From Gnetum montanum (taxonomy: Eukaryota > Streptophyta > Gnetopsida > Gnetales > Gnetaceae), in assembly GCA_015680685.1 (NCBI GenBank), contig MNCI01006555.1, forward strand, positions 589,478-653,477: 64,000 bases of DNA, written 5' to 3'. Position 1 is the stretch's first letter. Every line of letters begins with the position of its first letter. Both the position numbers and the translations under genes were made by a program. The notes beneath the pieces were generated by a model. It did no database searches and was not told the origin of the DNA. It saw nothing but the letters and a program-made list of their open reading frames with translations. This document shows positions 1 through 9,408 of the stretch, one piece after another.

Positions 1-83
1 ATATTTTTTGAAAAATTCAAAGCGAATTCGAAAAAGCACGAAAAACGAGGCAAAAAGGAAGAAAAACGGAAAGGCGGCAGCGG

Positions 84-125
84 CGTCAGCGTCAGCATCA
101 GCATCAACGTCAACGCGCTATAAAA
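84..125 (+). promoter_or_regulatory. Candidate promoter of the E1 antisense gene: three CGTCA boxes and a TATA box
   Basis: TATAAAA lies at 119-125. Just upstream, CGTCA occurs at 84-88, 90-94 and 108-112 within a degenerate 6-bp repeat. Read on the other strand these are TGACG cores, the half-site of plant as-1/TGA-bZIP elements. The candidate start codon of exon 1 is at 297, leaving a leader of about 145 bases if transcription starts near 150. The placement relative to the spliced gene supports a real promoter that is separate from the LTR and points the opposite way. Function is inferred from motif position only. Confidence 0.5.
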
Positions 126-169
126 GGGGAGAAGGGGCATCATTTTGTCATTTGACTTTCAGAGCGTGA

Positions 170-990
170 GCGTAAACTGCGAGCGTAACCCCAGCGTAGA
201 CGCCTTGAGAAAACCCCAGCATAGCCGCTGTGAGAAACTCCAGCGTAGACGCTGTGAGAAAACCCTAGCGTAGATGTCGAGAGTCTACCCCTGTTCATGC
301 CGCGCGCAAACCACAGCGTAGACGCCGACCAGACGAGCCACGGCGTAGATGCCGAGATGGGCAGAGGTAAAGAAATAGACGGCCGAGGACAGAAAGGACC
401 CGAACTAACGTTTGCGGAGGAGAGTGAGGCGTTCCTGCAGTGCCTACCCCACCCGAACGTCCCCGCATGGCCCGGATCTTCTGGCAGGTAGGCCTTTGAC
501 CCTGTTTTCGTTGATTTTTAGCGTCTATTTTCTTTGTAGCGTAGATAGTTAGCGTAGGGTTTCGGCATATACGCCGAACGTGAAGGGTTTAGGGTAATGT
601 ATCAGCGTAAACACCGTGTGTGTTATTTTTGGCATAGACTGTCGTGGCTTCGTCTCTTCGGCGTCTAGCGTAGATGATTATCGACGTATACGCTGGGTGT
701 AGACACTTGTACTGGCTTCTAGCGTAGATGGTCTACGCTCGGCATATACGCCAAGGGTTTCTACAGCGTATACGCTGGGCGTAAGTTCGATACTTCGCGG
801 CGTAAGTCTGTTCGGCGTAAATTTTTGTATCATGCACGACGTAGATAGTTTTTGGTATGCGGTGTTTTTACGCCCAGCGTATACGCCGAGCGTAACTATT
901 TTTCTATGCCCAGCGTATACACCGAGCGTAACTGTTTTTCTCTACGCCCAGCGTATACGCCAAGCGTAACAGTTAGAAAACTTTTCTGCG
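170..990. repeat. Dispersed GCGTA-G/T-ACGC word array (5' leader, exon 1 and intron 1 of antisense gene)
   Basis: The palindromic word GCGTATACGC and its near variants (GCGTAGACGC, GGCGTAGATGCC, GCGTAAC) recur more than 25 times. They are densest in the 5' leader (170-290) and intron 1 (about 500-985); a few fall in exon 1. The next exons and the gag-protease frame (1055-9027) are almost free of the word. It reappears in the gag leader (9060-9360) and in LTR A (9475-10500). The array is therefore a property of the non-coding parts of this element. Confidence 0.8.
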
Positions 991-3900
991 AATGTCTAAT
1001 TTCCAAAATGAAGTTTTCAGTATTGATCTTTGGTGTTGTTTTAATGGCTTGCAGAGACATTGAGCCTCCCCTTCTAGTGGTTGAGTTAGTTGGGGTTTTG
1101 ACATGGTTTGGTCCTTTGGAAGGTGGTGACCCGACCCCGAATTTGACCATTGGGCACAATGGGGTCTGGTTCCTGGACGGGGCCTGCGAATTTTTGGCCT
1201 TCTTGTTGGACCATTTCAATGTCGTGGTTTGGTCTCACCTAGGCGAGGATGTGGCACAGAGCATCATTGAGGCCATGTTACCCGGCGCGGCGGAGGGCAA
1301 TAGAATGTTTATGGAGGATATTGATGAAGAGCCGCTTGTCGCTGAGGGTGTTCCCCCCGGTGGTCCGAGGTCTGCCCGTCCGTTGACACGTGTGTGGGAC
1401 CAGCTACCGCGGGGGCCCAACTATATTAACAACACGTTGTTCTTAGCTGGCCGCGCGCACACTTGTTTCAGAATCCCCCTGGCACAGTATACCGGGTGGA
1501 AAGGTAATTTCGTCTTAGCTTTGGTTATTCCTCTCTTTTTCACATTCAAATACTTACTTTCGTTTCGACACATGTTTTCGCCTTCCCGCAGGCCAACAGT
1601 TACGCCAGATGGGGCCTACGCGGGCGACGATGGGATTGGATTGGACGCGTACGGCTGTGGAGGTGTTCATGGTGGGTCCCACCCTTCGCGGGGCCGTTTT
1701 GGCCCACACTAGGGGTGCCATGAAGAACTTCCCTAAGAGATTTTCAAAGGTGTTTGCACAATGTACAGCACGTGGCTGGTTGCATGCCGATTGGGCCCCT
1801 AATGGGCCAATTTTCCCATCTGCTTCTGATCTGGGCGAAACCTCAAAGTCCAATACTGAAAGTAAGTGGCAATGTTTCCTAGATGTCGTGTTTGGTTTGG
1901 TCAATTACCAAGTGTCAAGCTAATATGAAGGTTTTGGATTTGTCTTTACAGCTGGCACCACCTCCGGCGGGGATTCCGTTGTGACTGGGAGGACTGAATC
2001 GACTCTTTCAATGAAATTTGGTGAAACCAGTGCCGCCCAGAAGTGCTTACGGAAAAAAGCTTCACCGTCTATTGTTGCCTGTTTGGAACATGCCGGCCTC
2101 ATGGCACTCTTTGTGGCCCCTAGCCCGAATGTGTCTATAGCAGAGATGATCGGGATTGTGGATTCATTTGACAGATCCGTCTCCCGCTACAGCGCTCGTA
2201 TTAAGGGCGTTAAAGTAATTTTTGAATTATCACCTCAATTTTTTACGGATTTGTTTGGCGTGCCTACGAGTGGTGTAAAAATCGTTACAGACAGGACACA
2301 TAAAGAAATTGACATGATCTGCGATTTAGAGGAGTGGTTAGGGGTGACGAAGGGTGCCAAAGGATTCCTAATGCAGGGGAGAACGAAGGTTGAGGAAGTC
2401 AACGAGCTTTATCCCCTATTTAGAGCATGTTTGTTTCCGAAGACTCTATCGCAAGTCAAGAGTCTCGGGGTTGAAGCATTGCGAGTCATGTGCACTGTTC
2501 TAGAGGCTGGCGTGCGCTACAACTGGGCCGAATTTTTATTATCAGGAATGACCAAAGAGATAGAGCGGCTGCGTTCGAACATAGAGGCGCAATCCCATTT
2601 TACCTTTGCTTTCTTCGCTGGCTATATTCGTCGCTTGGCCAAATTTTTGGTGGTTCGTGGGGAAAAAAAATTTATTTTGCGTGATAGGAACCAGTTATCT
2701 CACCCCTGGGTGAACCACTTATTNGAAACAATAGGCAAAGCAAAATCCAAGTTGGGGAAGCGTGACAGCACGGCTGAGGGGACTAGTGAGATCGAGCAGC
2801 CCAGAGTAAAGCAGATTCGATTTAAAATACTTGGTAAACTTCTTATTTTTATCTCACTTGTCTTACAAATAGTTTTAACGGTTACTGGTTGTATGCAACT
2901 GACTTCATTTGTTTTGTATTGAGCAGTCAAGAGACACAATTTGCGGACTATACTAGAGCATGAGGAGTTAACCGACCCGGCAGGAGGAACTGAATTGCTG
3001 GGGGAAGGAACTGGAGGAACTGGAGGTACCGAACCCCTAGATGATCAAGCGGAGACTGAAGAAATGTTCAGCGGCTTTCTTAAAGGGGACCTTGAGCTTG
3101 GAGACCCTCCGACGCAGGAGGAGATCAGAGGGAACGGTATGTCTCTTTACTTAGTTGTGTAGCCTAATATATTCCTGGATTACCTTATTGTGAATTTTTT
3201 TGTTTGACTCAGAGGAGAGCGAGACCATCCCAGAGAAGGAGTCAGAGATCCCCCCCAAAGTGCCTCCAAAGGTTAGCGCCTTGCGCACTGATGGACCTTT
3301 TACCTAGATAGAAATGCCAAGTAAAAGGGATTTCGTAGCTGGCGTGGCCGAAGAGGTTGTCGAGCGGATCGAAGGGATCAATCATGACATAGGTATGGAT
3401 GCATCCAAAGATTTTTACTATGTTAGAGTTTGATGCTCAATTCTGTTTGTTCTAACGTTTGTCTTTTCCCTGTGGACAGGTGCCCAACTCAGATGGGATC
3501 CGTCCGAACCTGTCAGTATGGAGAGTTTGCCTTCACTTTCCCCAGAAGTTGAACAAGTGCCCAGACCTGTTTACGAAGAGGTAGTAGAGGGTTTCGTTCA
3601 CAATGCCAAAGCAATATGGACGTGTAGGCAATCCATTGAACAATTGTGGCTTCAAATTCAGGCGAAAGAGAAGGAGAATTCTGAATTGTCAATGGAACGT
3701 GACGATCTGAAGGCCCAATATGAGTTCGCCGCAGCTAAATTAAGCAATGATCGCTCTTGGCGGACCTCCGAGGTCACGTATACAAGGTATTGGAACCTAC
3801 TCAATCGCCATGCGGGGCTGATACGGAGACTAGGGGAGCGCAGGGCCCAAATTGATTTGCTGAACACCAAATGCCAAGATTGGAAGGCTTTCGCCTCCAA

Positions 3901-4469
3901 AGTACGCAAATGGGGGCAAGATGAGAAGAACCACAAGCACCAGTACAAGAAGTCGCTAAAAGAAGTGTCTATTGAGAAGCGACAGTTAGAAATGTTTGTG
4001 GAGGGTCTTGGTCTGCGCTCTGCCTTTGACACATTCGCCCAAAACACAATTGTAGAGATGGAATCTCCTAAACGGCGGATAACGACAGCCTCTGGGGAGG
4101 TGTCGGTGGGAGAATTCCCTTTGAAACGTCCCACCTGGTCAGATGTTGACAAGGGAAAGGCTCTGGCAGATATTGACTTGGGTCTCGATGGGACGGACTG
4201 GGCAAGTGTTTCTGAAGAGGAGATCCTGCGGCGACTTGAATTCGGCTTGGGGGGACCTCCTATGGTAAGCGTTTTGTCTCTTTTTGGAGTTAATTGATTG
4301 ACTAATGTTTGAAATTTTGACATTCGCTCATTTTTTGTGTTGATTATTTCCTCTTTGGTCTTTTCAGGATGAAGGTGGGGATGAGACTGGAGAAGCTGGC
4401 CCCAGTGGAGCAGGGGCCTCTGATGCTGGTGGGCCCAAGGAGGACGATCCTCATGCCCCAGACGTTTAG
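297..4469 (+). CDS. Spliced antisense gene of E1: degenerate FCP1/NIF-like HAD domain + plant-transposon-protein-like domain + coiled coil
   Basis: Proposed exons are 297-487, 1055-1503, 1592-1861, 1952-2833, 2927-3136, 3213-3392, 3480-4264 and 4368-4469. All seven introns (567, 88, 90, 93, 76, 87 and 103 bp) are GT-AG, and the exons total 3069 nt in one frame (1,022 aa). Residues about 65-220 resemble FCP1/NIF-type HAD phosphatases: a hydrophobic strand ending E-L-V-G-V-L, then V-W-F-L-D-G-A-C-E-F-L and V-V-V-W-S, then N-N-T-L-F-L-A-G. The catalytic Asp residues are replaced (E74, V76; L-A-G-R where I-D-D-S is usual). Residues about 335-545 resemble the putative plant transposon protein/mobile-domain group (F-x-D-L-F-G-V-P; Y-N-W-A-E-F-L-L). 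Residues about 768-908 are a charged coiled coil, and the C-terminus is acidic and Gly-rich. Codon 699 (3305-3307) is TAG and base 2724 is N. The last stop faces the gag-protease stop. Function unknown; a structural or regulatory role is inferred. Confidence 0.68.
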
Positions 4470-4701
4470 CATTTTAGCATTTTTCGTTTTTCGATTCAAA
4501 CTTATATTGAAACTGTAACTTAAACATTATGAAATGAACAAAGATGGTTGATTGTATGTAATAACATGCATATATATATATATATTTTTGTTGTTGATTT
4601 TGAGTTTAACATGCCATAGAAATGTGAAATATTTTGGTTTATTTTCTGTTTTAAGTGTAATACAAGAAGCGATTATAAAGGTAGAACGAAAAACAAGTAC
4701 C
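4470..4701. other. 3' flank of the antisense gene, no gene seen
   Basis: AT-rich stretch after the antisense stop, with a short TA repeat near 4570. It probably holds the antisense gene's 3' UTR. I see no coding potential. Confidence 0.4.
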
Positions 4702-4960
4702 AGTTTATGGCCATTTCGGGCCTCATGCGTAGTTTATGGCCATTTCGGGCCCCATGCATAATCAAGGGATGTTTTGGAGGACACGGATAGATTTCTCGGC
4801 TAACCGATCATCACTGATCGTGGCTAGTTTTATGTCATTGCGGACATGATAGTTTAGTGTCATTTCGGACTGGGAACGGCATTTAATTGTTTTTCCTGTT
4901 TTATCGTAGTTTAGTGTCATTTCAGACTTTTTATAGTTTAACGTCTTTTCGGACTAAGAG
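4702..4960. repeat. Intergenic hairpin array between the two convergent genes (E1)
   Basis: Six units, each opening with TAGTTTA or a close variant, then a short inverted repeat around a loop of ATTTCG type. Stems: GGCC/GGCC at 4709-4722 and 4738-4751; ATGTC/GACAT at 4832-4847; GTC/GAC at 4859-4870, 4916-4927 and 4943-4954. The array sits between the antisense stop (4469) and the gag-protease stop (4969). The same array in E2 has different stem letters but still pairs. Possible roles are shared transcription termination or 3'-end processing, or RNA packaging; none is proven. Confidence 0.75.
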
Positions 4961-4968
4961 TGGTAGTA

Positions 4969-7900
4969 TCATTTCAATAATTTTTTGATTTTTTTCGTTT
5001 TAATGTTAGATGATGTTTCAATACGTATGATCCGGTATTCAGCGTCCCCTTCGCTGATTACGTTAAACGGTAATTCGGCCCATGGGACTTCTGATGGGAT
5101 GTCTTTTGTGTTAGCGTTTTCTGATGTTTCAGTGTCCATAGAGAGTTCTATATGAGCTTCTACTTGAGGAGGCACAGGCGTTTCTGTTTGGGAAGGCTTT
5201 CGTTCCATGTCGGAAGATTTACTGCTTACCGATGGTTGTGGATTTTCGTTATTTTGGCTAGGTTTTTCGAGTTCGACTTCCAAGCCTTGGTCCATGTCCA
5301 TATGTGACAAGATGATAGGAGTAGCTGCTTTACCGCGTATGACGATTTCTCCGCCCTCATAAGGCAGGTGAATTTCTTGATGTATGGGGGAAGAGATAGC
5401 TCTTAGTTGGGCTAGCCAGGGTCTTTCCAATATTAGGTTGAACCCCGGCATCTCATCCACTACTAGGAAATCAGCAGACGTTGGGAATTGATCTCCCGCT
5501 ATGAAGTTTAAGGTTATCGTGCCTTTCACCATTACGCGTGACCCACTGAATGCCCTTAAACATGTAGTCGTGGTTGGTTTTAGTAGTTCAGTAAGTCCTA
5601 GTTGTTCAATGATGTGGTACGGCACAACGTTTGTCGCAGCTCCATCGTCTACATGGACCCTATGTATTTTAAACCGGTTTATACATATTGTTATAAACAT
5701 GGGGGCTGTTGTTATCTCCCCTGTTTTCTTATCCACCTTGACATTGTCATGATGGAAACTTAGTGGCTTAGGAGTAGTCCCGCGAGGTGAGAACATCACC
5801 GCATGGATGGAGGGTTCATTTGGGGGTAAGTCCTCGCTTACTGGGATTGACGTTAACATGCGTACTAAAGCTTCCCGATGTGTTTGAGATGTTAGGACTA
5901 AGTCATACAAGCTCAGTGAAGTGTTCTTTTGTTTTAATGCCTGTGTGACTTGTGTCAAGACGGCTGCAAGGTTTTCACTGTTGGGGGTATTTCTATCGGT
6001 GCTGACTGGATCCATCGGACCCAACAATTTTATCTCTCGTTTTGTTGGCTTTTCAGTTTTTGAAGCTATTGTTTTAGATGATTCGTGTCTTTCGGACGAC
6101 TCGCCCTCATTGTCTGTGCTTGGTTGATCTTTAGAGGATGACATGGGTACAGAGTTTAGGGGAGTGGGCTTAGGAGCCCCTAGAGCTAGCTGTTGGCGCT
6201 CCTTCTCCAAGCGTTCTCGCGTAAGCCTATCTGCTAGGCGTTCTCGCATGTCACGCGGAGGTGGAGTTGGCCTCGGAGTCTGGGATTGCCCAGGAATTTT
6301 TACGACATAGGGAGCTGGATGGGGCTGCGCGTACGATTGGGCAGGAGTTTGTGTAGGTAGCCTGACGACGTACGGGGTTGGTCTTGGCTGGGGCTGAGCC
6401 TCTGTCGTTGCAACGGCTGGTGGTACTCGGACTACGAAAGGGGTAGGTCGATCGTGAGGGGTTGGTGTACCTGCAGGGTTAGCCTGAGGGATGCGCACTA
6501 CGTATGGTTGTTGGCATGTCACGACATCAGAGGTAGGCGTGGTGGAGGACACTCGGATTACGAATGGCTGCTGCGGGGGGGTCTGAACCACGAATGGTTT
6601 GTTAGGTGTTTCTTGTTTGTTTTCGAGATAGACGGTGTTGATGTGGGGTGTGCTGGAGTCTTCATCACAATAGATTGAGGTAATTACGTACGGTGTCTCT
6701 TTAGCGTTCAGGGGGTCTTTATACACCCCCATGGTCTGGTTTTGGGGTTGGACGGGGTTAGCCCCGTCGAAGGTGATCTTGCCATCATCGATTATCCTCT
6801 GGATGTCCTGCTTCAGGGTGAAGCAGTAATCCATTCCATGCCCGTTGCGTTGGTGATAGTCGCAGAAGCGATCCATCCTGAACCCTTTGGGCACGGGTGG
6901 CTCATCCGGCGTTGCCAAGCTTGGGTTCTGTACGAGTTGACAAAACCGGTCATGTCTTTGGATAGCCATTGGGTACAATTGCTTATGTTGCATCAATCCA
7001 GCCTTTAAAAGTTGATCAAAGAGCTAGGATGGCTTCATCGGTAAAGGCGTGTACTGAGAGGGTTCCTTCCTCTCAAAGTTACGCGTACGGTTCGTTGGGT
7101 TTTGTGATGATGATTCCAGGGCTGTTGTGGGAGCGGGCTGATAGTAGTTAGTGGGGGGAACGGGAGGTTTATATTGATGCGTAGCGTTTGTTTGCTGTGC
7201 CCCCGCTATTGTCACTATAGTTGCCTTGGCCTTTTCTTTGTCTTTCTTAGTGTGTTGGTTTCTGAAAATCTGGTACGCAGGGTCATTGCTGTTTTGAGCA
7301 GCTTCCTCTATGTTTTTGATTTGTTCAAATGCTTGGTTCAGATTGCGAGCATTGAGGTAATACAATTTGGACTTGAAGAAGTCATTGACAGCCCCTTTCA
7401 GTATCGTGAGCAGATAGGTTTGAGAGATTGGGTCATGCAACTCGTTGAGAGCTGCGCTCCACCTCTGAATGAATTTCTGCATTGGCTCGAGTGGTGCCTG
7501 CTTGATCTGCATGAGGCTGTCTAGTGTCACTTCGGGTTTTAGGTTATACTTGAACCTGGTCACAAATTGGCGTAGGAGATCGTCTAGGGAAAGGATGGAA
7601 TTCCTGGGCAAGGCCCGGTACCAGTCAAGTGCCCTTCCTGCAAGGGACATGGGGAATACTCGTAGTATTGAGTGGGGCCATGCCTGAAGGAGTGCACATT
7701 CTAATCTGAACGTGATGAGGTGGGCGTTGGGGTCTGTCTCCCCGTTATACTTAGTCAACGTTAGGAGGGGAACACCCTTGGGCAGAGTCAATGGCGGGAC
7801 AGAGGAGCTAATAGGGTCATCATTGTAGAAATATACTACTCTCAGCTCTTCATCAGCGACGATTTTGAGGCGTTTTACTTCATCTATCAATTCCTGCATC

Positions 7901-9027
7901 ATTTTTTTAGGGTCCGCCTAATCTTGAGCGCTCGGTGAAGCCACAGGCTGGGGGTGCGGGGCCGCATACCAGCTAGATTGCTGGGTCACGGGTTGGAAAG
8001 CCGAAGGCTGGGTGATTGGCGGTTGTGCCTGTGGGTAGTTAACGGCGAACGGTGCTAAGGCTGAGATGTTAAAAGAAAAGTATTGTGGTTATTGTTGTTG
8101 TTGTAGCTGAGGCTGTGCTTGAGGAGCAATAATCAGGGGGATTGCATGGGGCGGGACGGGGTGATGAGGAATTTGATATGATGACGCCGCCCTTGCTGGC
8201 CATTGTCCCACTACGCTGTATGCGGGGACTCCCTGTTGGGCTGGGACTGCTTGGGGAGTTGTATGCGTCTGGATATGGGGTATGAAATGAGTGGATGTAA
8301 ACGCGGGGATCACATGCGGCATCCCAATTACGCGAGGTGGGAATGTTGGTCCCATGCCATCATAAGGAGGCGGTGCTTGTGAGGATGGGCCCGCAGCTGT
8401 ATTAGGGGTAACTATTATAGGGAAGGTGTTAGGTTGGAAATCGCTCGGGAGCGGAATGTGTACGAGTGCTGGTGTTTCCGGTGGTGGCATCTGAACTTGG
8501 GTGAGTCTAATGTGTTGTACGGACAAGGCTTCCCCTGTCCCGGGATGGAAGATGGGGTTCATCTGTGCTTGGGGGCTCAAGGTGTGGTATGAGTCTCCCT
8601 GCTCAGATTGAGCAGTGAACTCATCTTCTTCCCTTGGCTGAGGCTCTAGCACGGGTTGGTCCAATGACTGGCTCCTGTTTAGAAGGAGCTGGGTAAAGAG
8701 CTCCGAGAATTGTTCTGGAATGGGGATTACGTCGTATGGGGAAGGGGTGAACTCGTGTCCTCCCCTATAAAAGAGTTCGAATTATCTTTTTACTTCAATT
8801 TCAGCCCGGTCTACTGTCAGGCTGGCTTGCATCTTAATGCAGATGAAGTTATACTCGTCTTGGGTTATAACGTTAGCGGCAGGGTCTCTCCCTTGCAACC
8901 TCAACGACCGACGGGGCCCCATTGTGGATTGCCCTCCCATATGTTGTGTGATAGATTGCTGGGCAGCCGTTGTGTCTGAGATGTTAACGTTCTGTGTAGT
9001 AGCAGCGGTGATGTTTATGGGATTCAT
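4969..9027 (-). pseudogene. E1 gag-aspartic protease polyprotein, one frame with four nonsense codons
   Basis: A single 1,352-codon frame starting M-N-P-I-N-I-T, broken only by stops at 8782-8784, 8089-8091, 7918-7920 and 7024-7026; no frameshift. Order: a Pro/Gln-rich N-terminus; retrotransposon Gag core about 430-535 (D-P-N-A-H, R-A-L-D-W-Y); a C-x2-H-x4-H-x4-C zinc-knuckle variant at 722-735; a linker with six P-F/Y-V-V-R-V-P-like repeats (about 790-880); then an aspartic protease with D-D-G-A at 1127-1130 and the downstream I-L-x-R-P-W-L motif. Gag would form the particle and protease would process it. At least two stops are one C-to-T step from Gln codons in context, which fits methylation decay. 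The frame ends without RT, RNase H or integrase, so the element is non-autonomous. Start chosen because the same leader-Met position is conserved in E2 (19649), E2' (30694) and Eold (34252). Confidence 0.85.
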
Positions 9028-9386
9028 GATGATAGACGGTTTGAGTGTGCGAGATTGAGGTACTGGATAACGTAGTGTATGCGACTGGCGTAGACGAATC
9101 TACAGGGTAAGTATGCGACGTAAATGCTGGCGTAAGTGTGCAGTGTAAACGCTAGCGTAGGTGTGCAGCGTAAAAGCTGGCGCAAGTGTGCAGCGTAAAC
9201 GCTGGCGCAAGTGTGCAGCGTATACGCTGGCGTAAGTGTGCAGCGTATACGCTAGGGTCTATGTGCAGTGTATACGCTGAAGAATCGAAATCGTAGATGC
9301 TGAGAGTCGAGGGTTTAAACAGGGCGGCGAAAACGCTGATGAGCGTAGATGCTAAGGAGCGTGCAGTCAAACTGTCTAAGCGGAGG
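9028..9386 (-). other. E1 gag leader between PBS and start codon
   Basis: This is the 5' untranslated leader of the minus-strand element. It contains the 25-bp tandem repeat described separately and further GCGTA words. A packaging signal would be expected here by analogy with other LTR elements. Confidence 0.6.
9130..9279 (-). repeat. 25-bp tandem repeat, six units, in the gag leader
   Basis: Six consecutive 25-bp units with consensus parts GCGTAAGTGTGCAG and CGTATACGCTG. The later units carry the full palindrome GCGTATACGC; the first ones have GTGTAAACGC or GCGTAAAAGC. The array lies between the PBS-like site and the gag start. Confidence 0.8.
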
Positions 9387-9403
9387 CCCTCCTTCTAGTG
9401 CCA
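9387..9403 (-). other. Primer-binding-site-like block of E1
   Basis: Minus-strand TGGCACTAGAAGGAGGG begins five bases inside the LTR end. The same block sits next to every LTR of this family in the window: 20036-20052, 31081-31097, 34471-34484 and 38140-38156. Position and TGG start fit a tRNA primer site. I cannot name the tRNA with confidence. Confidence 0.6.
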
Positions 9404-9408
9404 ATTTC

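Noticed and set aside
852-1054. Start of the antisense gene at 852 or 1008
   Set aside because: The frame here runs through the GCGTA word array. A splice acceptor at 1054 joined to the 487 donor gives a better model, and E2 has an acceptor-like AG at the matching place.
3275-3307. Extra intron in the antisense gene that would remove the TAG at 3305
   Set aside because: A GT...AG pair exists, but the intron would be only about 36 bases, too short for plants. A nonsense mutation is more likely.
3658-4323. 221-codon open frame on the minus strand
   Set aside because: It is the shadow of the coiled-coil exon of the antisense gene; its composition is Ser/Arg-rich and it has no motif.
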